From CALCZU01 sp964396165 (GTDB lineage: Bacteria; Bdellovibrionota; FAC87; UBA2466): a stretch of 64,000 bases of DNA. Below are positions 47,516 to 56,231 of the stretch, piece after piece (the stretch's first letter is position 1; every line of letters begins with the position of its first letter). The notes under the pieces were generated by a model. It did no database searches and was not told where the DNA came from. It was given only the letters and a program-made list of their open reading frames with translations. The stretch is from positions 1 to 64,000 of the forward strand of contig CAYNEF010000008.1 of the NCBI GenBank assembly GCA_964396165.1, read 5' to 3'. Both the position numbers and the translations under genes were made by a program.

Positions 47516-48198
47516 GCAATATCAGGCGGCAAATGTCTTTCGGGCTTTTTACCGAAGTTCGCATGGATGAGTGTATTTTTTTCTTTCGCAAGGTGCGCTT
47601 TTCTAATTTCTAAGAGTCCTTTTTTCAACTCTACAAAGCTTCCTTGCCAGATATTGTCAGAATCTTCGAGCATGGATTCGATTAACCCCAAATCTTCTTC
47701 TTCAAATTTATCATTCAGTCGGATGACAGCGTTGTGCATCGATTCCGCAAGATTTTCGAAGTAAAAAAGGAGATCTTGCAATGTTTCATCTTTAATTTCT
47801 TCAAATTTAGTTCCGTCGCTCAAAGAGGTGAGAAAGAGTTTCAATTCGTTTGCGCGGATGGCGGCAGCACTTAGTCTATCGTCGTTATTTTCGAAATGGA
47901 GAGGATAGAAACTTAAGTGAGGAATTTCATCGGTTGTAACGGATTCTGCTATCTGGTTCCATAAAGCAAAAAATTGGGAAATAAACTGCGTGTACTGATC
48001 GGGAGTATCAAAAGAAAGATCTTCCCCCTCTTCATCTTTAATCAGAAAGTCGATGGCATCAGAAGGCGTCAAACTGTCAGCCGAAAGCACAGCCCCTAGG
48101 ATAAAAGCGCGTACTTCTTCCACATAGTAGAGACAGCCTAAGTTTTTTAAACTTAACTGGAACGCATCGTCGCCTCTGTAGGTCACAGGTGTAAACAT
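47512..48198 (-). CDS. Uncharacterised protein, weak YecA/UPF0149-like pattern
   Basis: A 228-residue acidic cytosolic protein. VEEVRAFILGAVLSADSLTP, then AIDFLIKDEE and FFALWNQIAES, recall the N-terminal helical domain of UPF0149 (YecA/YgfB) proteins, which begins with HGFLTGxxxxP; the HG is replaced here by RAF. The middle and C-terminal parts are helical and end KKPERHLPPDIA. I rate the family tie as weak. It is convergent with queF and shares TTAA with it. No function is assigned. Confidence 0.65.
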   Translation of the reverse strand: MFTPVTYRGDDAFQLSLKNLGCLYYVEEVRAFILGAVLSADSLTPSDAIDFLIKDEEGEDLSFDTPDQYTQFISQFFALWNQIAESVTTDEIPHLSFYPLHFENNDDRLSAAAIRANELKLFLTSLSDGTKFEEIKDETLQDLLFYFENLAESMHNAVIRLNDKFEEEDLGLIESMLEDSDNIWQGSFVELKKGLLEIRKAHLAKEKNTLIHANFGKKPERHLPPDIA

Positions 48199-48226
48199 TG
48201 CCTACTTTATACGTTGGCTTTTCAGG

Positions 48227-49015
48227 CTATTCAACAACGCTAACAGTTTTTTCTTCTGGGTGGTGTTTTGTAATCAAAAGATCATAGGAAAGCCCACCGA
48301 GCACTGCGCCAATGACCGGCGCTATCACAGGAACCCACCAAAAAGTGTGGTTTGCAGAAAAAACATCTTTTCCCCATCCAAAAAAATAGGTGAAAAGGCG
48401 TGGCGCAAGATCTCGCGCGGGATTAATCGCATACCCGGCATTAAAACCAAACGCCATTCCTATGAGCACAACGGTGGCTCCCACAATAAGTGGGGCAAGA
48501 TTAGAGGCGGGTGCCGTATTTTTTTGATCCGATAAACCAAAAATAACAAGAACTAGCATAAATGTACCGACAATCTGATCCACACAGCCGCCCAAAATGC
48601 TCAAATAAGCTTGTGGGTATGTTGCCCAGATGCCTGCTGTTGCCTTTGCTCCAAATACTTGTCTTATGCCCCCGTCGAATGCGTTAATGCCTTCGCGGTA
48701 AACCAGAAAGACAACAATAGAAGCTACAAAAGCACCGAGAAATTGCGCAGAAATATAAGGGAGAGTTTTTTTCCAGGAAAATCTTTTACTGACCGCTAAG
48801 GCAATAGTAACAGCGGGGTTTAAGTGCGCACCTGATATGCCGCCAGCGATATAAACTCCCATGGTGACTGCAAGACCCCAGGCGATGTTAATAGGGAGCA
48901 AGTCTGCTGCCCCATTCCCTTTTAAAACAGCTTGGGCGACAGAGGCGATCCCAAACACGATCAGGACAAAAGTTCCCAAAAATTCAGCCAAAAGTTCGCG
49001 TTTCATCGTTTTCAT
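48227..49015 (-). CDS. glpF: Glycerol facilitator / aquaglyceroporin
   Basis: A 262-residue MIP channel with six helices. Two half-helices carry SGAHLNPAVTIALAV and AGYAINPARDLAPRLFTYFFGWG in part; the Asp after NPAR (NPARD) marks the glycerol-conducting branch, and WLAPxxT-like residues support it. It passes glycerol and water across the inner membrane. glpK is not in the window; the exported glpQ product could supply glycerol compounds. The start CCCTATGAAAACGATG is shared with glpQ. The C-terminus (KHHPEEKTVSVVE) is longer than needed. Confidence 0.93.
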   Translation of the reverse strand: MKTMKRELLAEFLGTFVLIVFGIASVAQAVLKGNGAADLLPINIAWGLAVTMGVYIAGGISGAHLNPAVTIALAVSKRFSWKKTLPYISAQFLGAFVASIVVFLVYREGINAFDGGIRQVFGAKATAGIWATYPQAYLSILGGCVDQIVGTFMLVLVIFGLSDQKNTAPASNLAPLIVGATVVLIGMAFGFNAGYAINPARDLAPRLFTYFFGWGKDVFSANHTFWWVPVIAPVIGAVLGGLSYDLLITKHHPEEKTVSVVE

Positions 49016-49109
49016 AGGGTGGCGTTATACCTGAAAAAAATCAAAAATGCAGCGCAATCTGAGAGAGTAAATTTGCCAATCAGGAAGACTGGGATAACAA
49101 TAACTTAAT

Positions 49110-50096
49110 ATGAAAATAGCCTTTTTTGATACCCATGGTTTTGAAAGAAAAGTATTCGAGAAACAAAATTTAAAGTTTAACTACACCTTTCTCTACTTAG
49201 ATACGCGGCTGACAGAACAGACCGCTGATTTGGCAAAAGGCTGTGACGTCGTCTGCTCCTTTGCCAACGATCACGTAACAAGTGAAGTAGTAAAAAAACT
49301 GAAATCGAGTGGCGTAAAACTTCTTGCGCTCCGCTGTGCCGGTTACAATCAAGTGGATTTAAAGGCTGCGAGAGAAGAAAAAATGCCGGTTGTCAGGGTA
49401 CCCGCTTACTCGCCCTATGCCATCGCAGAACATACAATGGCGCTGATTTTAAGTTTGAACCGGCATATTACAAAAGCACACAATCGAGTGAGAGAAGGAA
49501 ATTTTTCTCTGGAAGGCCTTGTGGGTTTTGACTTGCATGGAAAAACCGTGGGAATTTTGGGCACTGGAAAAATCGGATCTATTTTTGCTAACATCGCTCT
49601 TGGATTCGGCTGTGTCGTTCTTGCCTATGACAGTATAAAAAATCCGGAGTTGGAAAAACGGGGAGTAAAATACGTTTCTCTTGATTCTCTTTTCGGTGAA
49701 AGCCAAATTTTTTCACTCCATGTGCCACTCACACCCGAAACGCGCCACATTATTAATGACGCCACCATTTCTAAGATGAAAAAAGGCGTAATGCTCATCA
49801 ATACTGGAAGAGGAGCATTGATCGAAACAAAGGCACTTATCAAAGGGTTAAAATCGGGGCAAATAGGCCAAGCAGGACTGGATGTTTACGAAGAAGAAGA
49901 GGGTGTTTTCTTTAATGATCTTTCTGACAGGATTTTGCAGGATGATTTTTTAGCGCGCTTACTCACATTTCCCAATGTGCTTATCACTTCCCATCAGGCG
50001 TTTCTCACCGAAGAGGCACTTCACAATATCGCAGAAACTACACTCACCAATATCCAAAGTTTTTCAAAAGGGAATTTAGTTAATCAGGTTTTATAA
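49110..50096 (+). CDS. ldhA: D-lactate dehydrogenase (D-isomer 2-hydroxyacid family)
   Basis: Interconverts pyruvate and D-lactate with NADH. The 328-residue protein has the nucleotide loop GILGTGKIGSIFA, the catalytic Arg in INTGRGALIETKAL, Glu in GLDVYEEEEG and His in LITSHQAFLTEEAL, all in the order of LdhA. LRCAGYNQVDLKAA and VPAYSPYAIAEHTMALIL are the substrate-side motifs. The last 6 bp overlap the convergent YfhO-like gene. Confidence 0.94.
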   Translation: MKIAFFDTHGFERKVFEKQNLKFNYTFLYLDTRLTEQTADLAKGCDVVCSFANDHVTSEVVKKLKSSGVKLLALRCAGYNQVDLKAAREEKMPVVRVPAYSPYAIAEHTMALILSLNRHITKAHNRVREGNFSLEGLVGFDLHGKTVGILGTGKIGSIFANIALGFGCVVLAYDSIKNPELEKRGVKYVSLDSLFGESQIFSLHVPLTPETRHIINDATISKMKKGVMLINTGRGALIETKALIKGLKSGQIGQAGLDVYEEEEGVFFNDLSDRILQDDFLARLLTFPNVLITSHQAFLTEEALHNIAETTLTNIQSFSKGNLVNQVL

Positions 50097-52337
50097 AAAC
50101 GGCACGAAAGTTTTAAACAAAGCGGTCCAGGGGTTGTATTGAAATTCGATATGGTGTTTGCCTTTTTTCACATTCACAGACATCAAGGCTTCATTCATAA
50201 AATAGAGTGGAATCTCCTTTTTGTCGGCGTCATAAGCCCTCCAACCCGGAAGTAGGTTTTGGCTGATGAAGATCCATCCCTCACAGTTAGTTTCTACGTC
50301 CAGCATCAAGTGGTTCTCATTGACCAGATAAAGAGATTCTTCTTTTATTTTTTCAGGTTTTTGATTTGTCGCGCATTCGTATACAGGAAAATCAGAGAAT
50401 TTTATTTGCACTCCTCCCATAAATGGACGCTCCGTATTTACTTTGGGCGGCCAGTGAAGACGAGACGCTTCTTGATTCCATTTCTCCAGTTTTGAGAAAA
50501 ACCAGACAGGAGAGGGCATCGATTTTGGGATGAGAAAAAGCGTATTGTTTTCGCCTTTCTCGACGTTAAATACAGCTTGCTCACTTTCTACGGAAGGAAG
50601 AAGCGATGTCATGGGTTGCGTAGCTTTGGCGGCGATTAAGTGCAAATTTGTCAGTTGTACGGCATCGTTGATGACTTTCGGATCTTGCGGTTTTTCTCGT
50701 GCCGTCATTGAATCTTGATAGTTGTCTCCGTAGATCAATGTTTTTATTTCTTCGTTAAAGGGAGTGTTCACACTCTCATAACTGAATAGAGAAGCTCTGC
50801 GGTAATTCATGTTCGAACCCCAAAGCAAATTTTCATGTGGAAAGCCGTCTTCAAAAAATGCGGGAGTAATTTCTACTCTATCGAGCGATCCTTCAGGGAT
50901 TTTACTCAAAATGGTAGCGGCAGATTTGGAAATGAGATTTTCTCTGTCAGCGGGTGCCACCCGTTGTGTGGGAAACGCCATGTAATTTTGCAAGAGACCT
51001 AGTATCAAAAAGCAGTAAGTAAGAAGCTCCGTTTCCGCAATAAAAAAGATGGCAGCACCTATTAAAAGAGAGAAAAGGGCAATCAAGTATTCTGGCGTAC
51101 GCGCAAATAAAGGCAGTACACAAGCTAATGCCAAAATAACCAGCACGAGCTTGTCCTTTTTTAAATCGTGTTCCTTATTGTCAGAAATGTTTCTTAAGGA
51201 AAAACCTGCAAATATAATGGAAGTCACCCAAATCATTTTCTCTGGATAGCGCAAAAAGGAAAACGGTGGGATTTTAGCGACGAGAGCCATCAGTCCCCAT
51301 CTGCCAAAAGAAAGACTTAGTCCAAAGGCAAGAAGTGCAAGGAGCGGCCAACTTTTCTTTCTAAAAGCATCCCGAATGCCCATGCACCCAAGAAGCACAA
51401 GCGGCAAACAAAAATACAGCGTATCGAAAAAGAAACGGGGCGTGTACGGAGAATCATTTGTTACGCTATCCGGATCAAAATTCTTTAAAAAGGGATGTCC
51501 GTAAAAAAGAGGCGAGAATAAAGTTACGAGCCGGTACGGGTGCATGCTGAAACTTAACGTCACGCTTTCTCCTAATCCTGCCCGTCTTACCGAGTAGGGA
51601 AGCATTACAAACGCGTGTCCGAAGACAAGAAAGCCGACGATAATACAGGTGGCAAAAAATGCAGCAAGGCCCTTCCACTCTTTGTCTTTGTACAAAATCA
51701 CAAGTGTTGTCACGCCCGAGAGAAAGGCACAAAAGGGTTCGCCCACACTGATCAACAAGCACCAATACAAGATGAATCTAGCAAGTGAAAACTTACCGGC
51801 ATTTCTTTTTTCTAGTTCGACAAAAATCCACGCGGTCCAAGTCACAGCATGCAAGTACACAAGACATGTGACAGAGAACACGTTGATAAAGGGAGACGTC
51901 ACAAAGAGCATTGTCAGAGTGAAAAGAATCAAAGGAGAGACATTTTTAATTTTTCCCCAAGAGTAAAAAGCCCACGCAAGGATTAAGAGATGCAGGTACC
52001 AATTCCAGCAAAAATAAAAGAGCGGAGAAACAAAAAGCTGTAAGTAATTGAGCGGGTAAAAAGTTCCGCGCATGGCATTGTAGAGAAAGCTTGTTCCGAA
52101 ATCGACATACGGGTTCCACCACGGAAAAGTCTTAAACTTGTCAAAAATTTCGAACCAAAATTTCTGCCCCACCATAAAACCCGGGTACTGATCCGCACTA
52201 TAAAACATCTGGTGGTTTGCAAAGACTCCTGCGTAAAAAATACGCAGTAAGACGGCCGCAGCAATGAGGGTCAAAAGCAGTGGTTGATAAGAGGCGAGAA
52301 AAGTCTTTGAATTTCTTTGGTTTTTATCTGATTTCAC
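50091..52337 (-). CDS. YfhO-like polytopic membrane protein
   Basis: A 748-residue membrane protein with about twelve hydrophobic helices in the first 470 residues, starting LLLTLIAAAVLLRIFYAGVF, and with DQYPGFMVGQKFWFEIF between helices 1 and 2. The C-terminal exported domain ends in WIFISQNLLPGWRAYDADKK and later HHIEFQYNPW, the pattern of YfhO and related GT-C-fold glycosyltransferases. Some members glycosylate lipoteichoic or other envelope polymers; the role here is unknown. The acidic residue in the first loop (Asp-Gln) could be catalytic. It overlaps ldhA by 6 bp. Confidence 0.8.
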   Translation of the reverse strand: MKSDKNQRNSKTFLASYQPLLLTLIAAAVLLRIFYAGVFANHQMFYSADQYPGFMVGQKFWFEIFDKFKTFPWWNPYVDFGTSFLYNAMRGTFYPLNYLQLFVSPLFYFCWNWYLHLLILAWAFYSWGKIKNVSPLILFTLTMLFVTSPFINVFSVTCLVYLHAVTWTAWIFVELEKRNAGKFSLARFILYWCLLISVGEPFCAFLSGVTTLVILYKDKEWKGLAAFFATCIIVGFLVFGHAFVMLPYSVRRAGLGESVTLSFSMHPYRLVTLFSPLFYGHPFLKNFDPDSVTNDSPYTPRFFFDTLYFCLPLVLLGCMGIRDAFRKKSWPLLALLAFGLSLSFGRWGLMALVAKIPPFSFLRYPEKMIWVTSIIFAGFSLRNISDNKEHDLKKDKLVLVILALACVLPLFARTPEYLIALFSLLIGAAIFFIAETELLTYCFLILGLLQNYMAFPTQRVAPADRENLISKSAATILSKIPEGSLDRVEITPAFFEDGFPHENLLWGSNMNYRRASLFSYESVNTPFNEEIKTLIYGDNYQDSMTAREKPQDPKVINDAVQLTNLHLIAAKATQPMTSLLPSVESEQAVFNVEKGENNTLFLIPKSMPSPVWFFSKLEKWNQEASRLHWPPKVNTERPFMGGVQIKFSDFPVYECATNQKPEKIKEESLYLVNENHLMLDVETNCEGWIFISQNLLPGWRAYDADKKEIPLYFMNEALMSVNVKKGKHHIEFQYNPWTALFKTFVPFL

Positions 52338-52453
52338 AGACTAAAATTATCCATTGTTTTTTACACCCAAGTCAACACTTAACTAGCTGAATTTATTAGT
52401 CGGATTACCCAGTTCGTTGCCTTTGAAAAACCTTTGTGTTAGACCATACCCCT

Positions 52454-54556
52454 ATGTCGGAAAATAAAACGGATACTGGTAGCCAAGAAAATCACGAGCA
52501 AAATGAAGAACTTTCGAGTGCTCAGGATAAAAAGTTTAAGTTAAACGTTCCGCGTCTAAAAGGGTCTTCAAAACTCCCTTATGGCAAAGGCAAATTACCC
52601 AACTGGTCCACTCGCAATAGTCTTTGGACATGGATACTTTTTGGGATTGCAGTCATTTTGATGGTTTCTGTTTACTCTCGTCCTGACTTTGCATCCAAAG
52701 AAGTTGGCTATAGTGACTTTAAAGCAAAGATTAAAAGCGGCGAAATCAAACGTGTTGTGCTCTCTGCATCCGTCTTAAAAGGTTTCACAGAAGAAGCTCC
52801 AGAAAAACAAACGACTAACATGGCAAAATTGCCTGTTACTTTCTTTGTGACGATTCCAGTCGACGATCCAAAACTTGTTGAGCTGATGGAAGAAAAAAAC
52901 GTACAGTTTGAGTCTGAAAATGTCGCTCTTAAAAATGTGTTTTGGCATTGGGTGCTTCCTTTCGTAATTCTCATGCTCGTATGGCGAGTGCTTTTTGCCC
53001 GCGCATTCAAAATGGGACCTGGCGCAGGGCTCATGAGCTTTGGTAAAAACAGAGCACGTCTTGTTGCCGATGACTCTAAAAAAGTGACTTTCAACGAAGT
53101 CGCTGGTGTTGAAGAAGCAAAAGAAGAACTTTCTGAGATTATCGAATTTTTAAAGACTCCGCAGAAGTTCAGAAGTATCGGAGGAAAAATCCCCAAGGGT
53201 ATTTTACTCGTTGGCCCTCCAGGTACAGGGAAAACATTGCTTGCAAAAGCAGTCGCTGGCGAAGCCGGTGTTCCGTTCTTCTCTCTCAGTGGCTCAGAAT
53301 TTGTGGAAATGTTTGTCGGCGTAGGAGCTTCTCGCGTGCGCGATCTGTTCGCTCAAGCTGCTGAAAAGTCTCCGTGTATTATTTTTATCGATGAATTAGA
53401 TGCGATCGGAAAAGTGCGTAGTGCTGTTTCCCCGATGGGTGGACACGATGAACGCGAACAAACACTTAATCAGTTGCTTGTTGAGATGGACGGGTTCGAT
53501 ACACGTACGGGTGTAATCATCATGGCGGCAACAAACCGTCCTGAAACACTGGATCCTGCCTTATTAAGAGCAGGTCGTTTTGATAGACAAGTGCTCGTCG
53601 ACAGACCTGATATCAAAGGCCGTGAAGCGATTTTAAAAATCCATAGCCGCAATGTAAAAATGGCGCCTACGTTGGATTTACATGTTGTAGCAAAGCGCAC
53701 ACCTGGTTTTGTTGGAGCAGATCTCGCAAACGTCGTGAACGAAGCTGCACTTCTTGCTGTTCGAAAAGGTAAAGTTCTTGTGGAACAATCCGATTTCGAA
53801 GATGCAATCGATCGCGTGGTTGCAGGTCTTCAAAAGAAAACAAGACTGATTAATCAAAAAGAAAAGAAAATTGTCGCGCGCCACGAAATGGGCCACGCTC
53901 TTGTGACACATTTTACTGCTGACACGGATCCGGTTCACAAAATTTCTGTGATTCCGCGCGGGTTTGGTGCACTGGGCTTTACGATGTCGCTTCCTCAAGA
54001 AGATAGATATCTGATGACTAAAGGCGAATTGCTCTCGCGTATCGATGTCCTTTTGGGCGGAAGAGTCGCGGAAGAAGTTTGTTTTAATGAAGTCTCTACG
54101 GGCGCTCAAGATGACTTGCAAAAAGCGACCGACATCGCAAAACGCATGATCATGGAATATGGAATGAGCGGAGATTTTGGACAGAGAACTTTTTCGCCTG
54201 AGCGCTCTTCTTTTATTCAATCTCCGATGGGACCGATGAGTACCAAAGAGTACAGTGAAGCGAGTGCTGAAAAGATTGACGCCGAAATTAAAAATATTTT
54301 GGATAAAGCTTACAATCGAGTGAAAACTCTGATTACCAGCAAAAAAGCATTGCTCGAGCACATTGCAGTCATCTTAACTGAGAAAGAAACGATCGATGGC
54401 AAAGAGATGGCTGAAATCGTCGCTGCTTTTGAACTTGCTCAAAAAGAGGGAAGAGACACTTCTATGATTGGCGTCACGGTAAAACCCGTTGAAGAGCCAG
54501 TTATTGAAACTGCTCCTGTCACCACCCCAGAATTAAAACCAGAAATTAACGTATAA
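52454..54556 (+). CDS. ftsH: ATP-dependent zinc metalloprotease FtsH
   Basis: Membrane-bound AAA protease of about 700 residues. An acidic-to-basic N-terminal extension of about 55 residues precedes the first helix (WTWILFGIAVILMVSVY in part); a periplasmic loop and the second helix (HWVLPFVILMLVWRVLFA) follow. The AAA domain has GPPGTGKTLLAKAVAGEAG, the pore loop region EFVEMFVGVGASRV, Walker B IIFIDELDAIG and SRH RAGRFDRQVLVDRPD; the protease site is HEMGHAL. It degrades misassembled membrane and some soluble proteins. ATG 52454 is preferred over GTG 52436. It heads the run to tonB2. Confidence 0.96.
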   Translation: MSENKTDTGSQENHEQNEELSSAQDKKFKLNVPRLKGSSKLPYGKGKLPNWSTRNSLWTWILFGIAVILMVSVYSRPDFASKEVGYSDFKAKIKSGEIKRVVLSASVLKGFTEEAPEKQTTNMAKLPVTFFVTIPVDDPKLVELMEEKNVQFESENVALKNVFWHWVLPFVILMLVWRVLFARAFKMGPGAGLMSFGKNRARLVADDSKKVTFNEVAGVEEAKEELSEIIEFLKTPQKFRSIGGKIPKGILLVGPPGTGKTLLAKAVAGEAGVPFFSLSGSEFVEMFVGVGASRVRDLFAQAAEKSPCIIFIDELDAIGKVRSAVSPMGGHDEREQTLNQLLVEMDGFDTRTGVIIMAATNRPETLDPALLRAGRFDRQVLVDRPDIKGREAILKIHSRNVKMAPTLDLHVVAKRTPGFVGADLANVVNEAALLAVRKGKVLVEQSDFEDAIDRVVAGLQKKTRLINQKEKKIVARHEMGHALVTHFTADTDPVHKISVIPRGFGALGFTMSLPQEDRYLMTKGELLSRIDVLLGGRVAEEVCFNEVSTGAQDDLQKATDIAKRMIMEYGMSGDFGQRTFSPERSSFIQSPMGPMSTKEYSEASAEKIDAEIKNILDKAYNRVKTLITSKKALLEHIAVILTEKETIDGKEMAEIVAAFELAQKEGRDTSMIGVTVKPVEEPVIETAPVTTPELKPEINV

Positions 54557-54579
54557 AATAATAAGAAGAGGAAAGTAAA

Positions 54580-54792
54580 ATGAACAGTAACTATTACAAA
54601 CACTACGATAAACGCACTTTTGATCGCTATTTAGAAAAAGGAATTGTAAAACCGCAAGAATTCGAAGCTCATCTTAAAAATCTTCCAGATGATGCTGCAA
54701 ATGCAGTCTATGTACAAATGGACATGGACGAAGCAGAACTTACGGATGTTTCTGACAACGAAGGCAATTCTGGCGACGAAAGTGCTCCTTGA
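54580..54792 (+). CDS. Small acidic protein between ftsH and psd
   Basis: A 70-residue protein: YYKHYDKRTFDRYLEKG, then IVKPQEFEAHLKNLPDDA, then a very acidic tail (MDMDEAELTDVSDNEGNSGD). No signal or membrane segment. AGAGGAAAG lies upstream at good spacing, and its stop overlaps the next start (TTGA), so it is likely real and coupled to psd. I do not recognise a family. Position directly after ftsH suggests an adaptor or unrelated small regulator; both are guesses. Confidence 0.72.
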   Translation: MNSNYYKHYDKRTFDRYLEKGIVKPQEFEAHLKNLPDDAANAVYVQMDMDEAELTDVSDNEGNSGDESAP

Positions 54793-55436
54793 AAAACGAA
54801 GGTATCCCCATCGTTAAAGAAGGTTTCCCCTTTCTCTTTGTCGCACTGATTGGGGCAATCGGCTTTACTGCAGGAGGTATATGGCCCGTCGGGCTTTTGC
54901 TTCTTTTAGCCGCGGGATATGTCGTATATTTCTTCAGAAATCCAGAAAGACTTCCACCCGTAGGGGCGAAGCTTGTAGCTTCTCCCGCTGACGGGCAAGT
55001 CATTGTGCTAGGAAATGCTGTCGAATCAGAATTTCTCAATGAAGAGATGATCAAGGTCAGTATCTTTATGTCATTGGCTGATGTTCATGTGAACCGCGTT
55101 CCTGTGGAAGGAACGGTAAAGGACATGAAATACCACCGTGGAAGATTCATGGTGGCTTCTGAAGACAGAGCTTCGGAAGAGAATGAACGCAATGCCATGC
55201 TGATTGAAACTCCCAGTGGAGTGAAAGTAGTTTTGGTGCAAGTGGCGGGGCTAATTGCCAGACGCATTGTCTGTTACCCAGCCATCGGGAATTTTATCTT
55301 AAAGGGCCAAAGAATGGGGCTTATCCGTTTTGGTTCTCGTTGTGATATTTTTCTGCCGAAAACGGCAAAGGTATTAGTGAAAGTGGGCGAAAAAGTGTTG
55401 GGTGGCGAAACAGTACTCGCAGAGCTTAAGGATTAA
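54789..55436 (+). CDS. psd: Phosphatidylserine decarboxylase proenzyme (short type)
   Basis: Makes phosphatidylethanolamine from phosphatidylserine. The 215-residue protein is of the short, archaeal-type form. PVGAKLVASPADGQVIVLG and DVHVNRVPVEGTVKDMKYH are conserved, and GLIRFGSRCDIFLP contains the Gly-Ser where the chain cuts itself to create the pyruvoyl cofactor. Two N-terminal hydrophobic stretches anchor it to the membrane. The TTG start overlaps the TGA of the gene before it. pssA follows after 6 bp, completing the pathway. Confidence 0.95.
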   Translation: MKNEGIPIVKEGFPFLFVALIGAIGFTAGGIWPVGLLLLLAAGYVVYFFRNPERLPPVGAKLVASPADGQVIVLGNAVESEFLNEEMIKVSIFMSLADVHVNRVPVEGTVKDMKYHRGRFMVASEDRASEENERNAMLIETPSGVKVVLVQVAGLIARRIVCYPAIGNFILKGQRMGLIRFGSRCDIFLPKTAKVLVKVGEKVLGGETVLAELKD

Positions 55437-55442
55437 AATTGC

Positions 55443-56231
55443 ATGGCTTTAAAATCTAAAAAACGTGCTTATATTTTGATTCTGCCTAGCCTATTTACGA
55501 CCGGGAATTTATTCTGCGGGTTTTATTCGATCTTACATTCCTTTTCCCAGGACTTTGAAAAAGCTGCCTACGCGATCATGTTGGCAGGTGTTTTTGATCT
55601 TTTAGACGGACGAGTGGCACGCATGACTCGCTCCACCAGTGAATTTGGTCTCGAATACGATTCCATCGCAGATGTAGTGTCTTTTGGTGTGGCGCCTGCG
55701 ATTTTGGCGTATGTGTGGGCATTGCCTAGTTTTGGAAGACTGGGATGGGCAGGTTCTTTCTTTTTTGCTGCGTGCGGGGCACTCAGACTTGCAAGGTTTA
55801 ATACTATCTCCGGTGAACTTCCGAAGAGCTATTTTCTTGGCCTACCTATCCCTGCCGCTGCAAACACTATTGCCACGGCTTATATCGATTGGAAAGAAAT
55901 TGGCTTTGTATCTTATCAACCCTTTGTACTCGCGCTCACTTTTTTACTCGGGCTATTAATGGTAAGCAGTGTGCGGTTTAGAAGTTTTAAGGATTTTGAT
56001 TTAAGACATAAACGCAGTTTTATCTGGCTTGTTATTTTGCTTGTTATCATTACATCGATTGCTGTACGTCCGGAACATTCACTTTTTGTTGTTTGTATGG
56101 GCTACGTAGTATGGGGCCCTTTAAGAGAGCTCATTTCTTATGTGAGAACGCCTAAGGCGAATAAAAATTTTGCACCTACGCTTGTGACATTAGAAGACGA
56201 ATACAAAGAAGATCCTGGAGGTAAATCATGA
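55443..56231 (+). CDS. pssA: CDP-diacylglycerol-serine O-phosphatidyltransferase
   Basis: Makes phosphatidylserine from CDP-diacylglycerol and serine. The 262-residue protein has about eight hydrophobic segments and the CDP-alcohol motif FDLLDGRVARMTRSTSEFGL with its partner EYDSIADVVSFGVAPA (DGxxAR...GxxxDxxxD). It starts TLFTTGNLFCGFYS-like with SLFTTGNLFCGFYSI, as in Bacillus and delta-type PssA. Its product is the substrate of Psd just upstream. The stop overlaps the asd start (ATGA). Confidence 0.95.
   Translation: MALKSKKRAYILILPSLFTTGNLFCGFYSILHSFSQDFEKAAYAIMLAGVFDLLDGRVARMTRSTSEFGLEYDSIADVVSFGVAPAILAYVWALPSFGRLGWAGSFFFAACGALRLARFNTISGELPKSYFLGLPIPAAANTIATAYIDWKEIGFVSYQPFVLALTFLLGLLMVSSVRFRSFKDFDLRHKRSFIWLVILLVIITSIAVRPEHSLFVVCMGYVVWGPLRELISYVRTPKANKNFAPTLVTLEDEYKEDPGGKS

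Noticed and set aside
53678..54361. 227-codon minus-strand frame inside ftsH
   Set aside because: Complement of strongly conserved ftsH coding sequence; product is Phe/His/Ser-rich with no recognisable motif.
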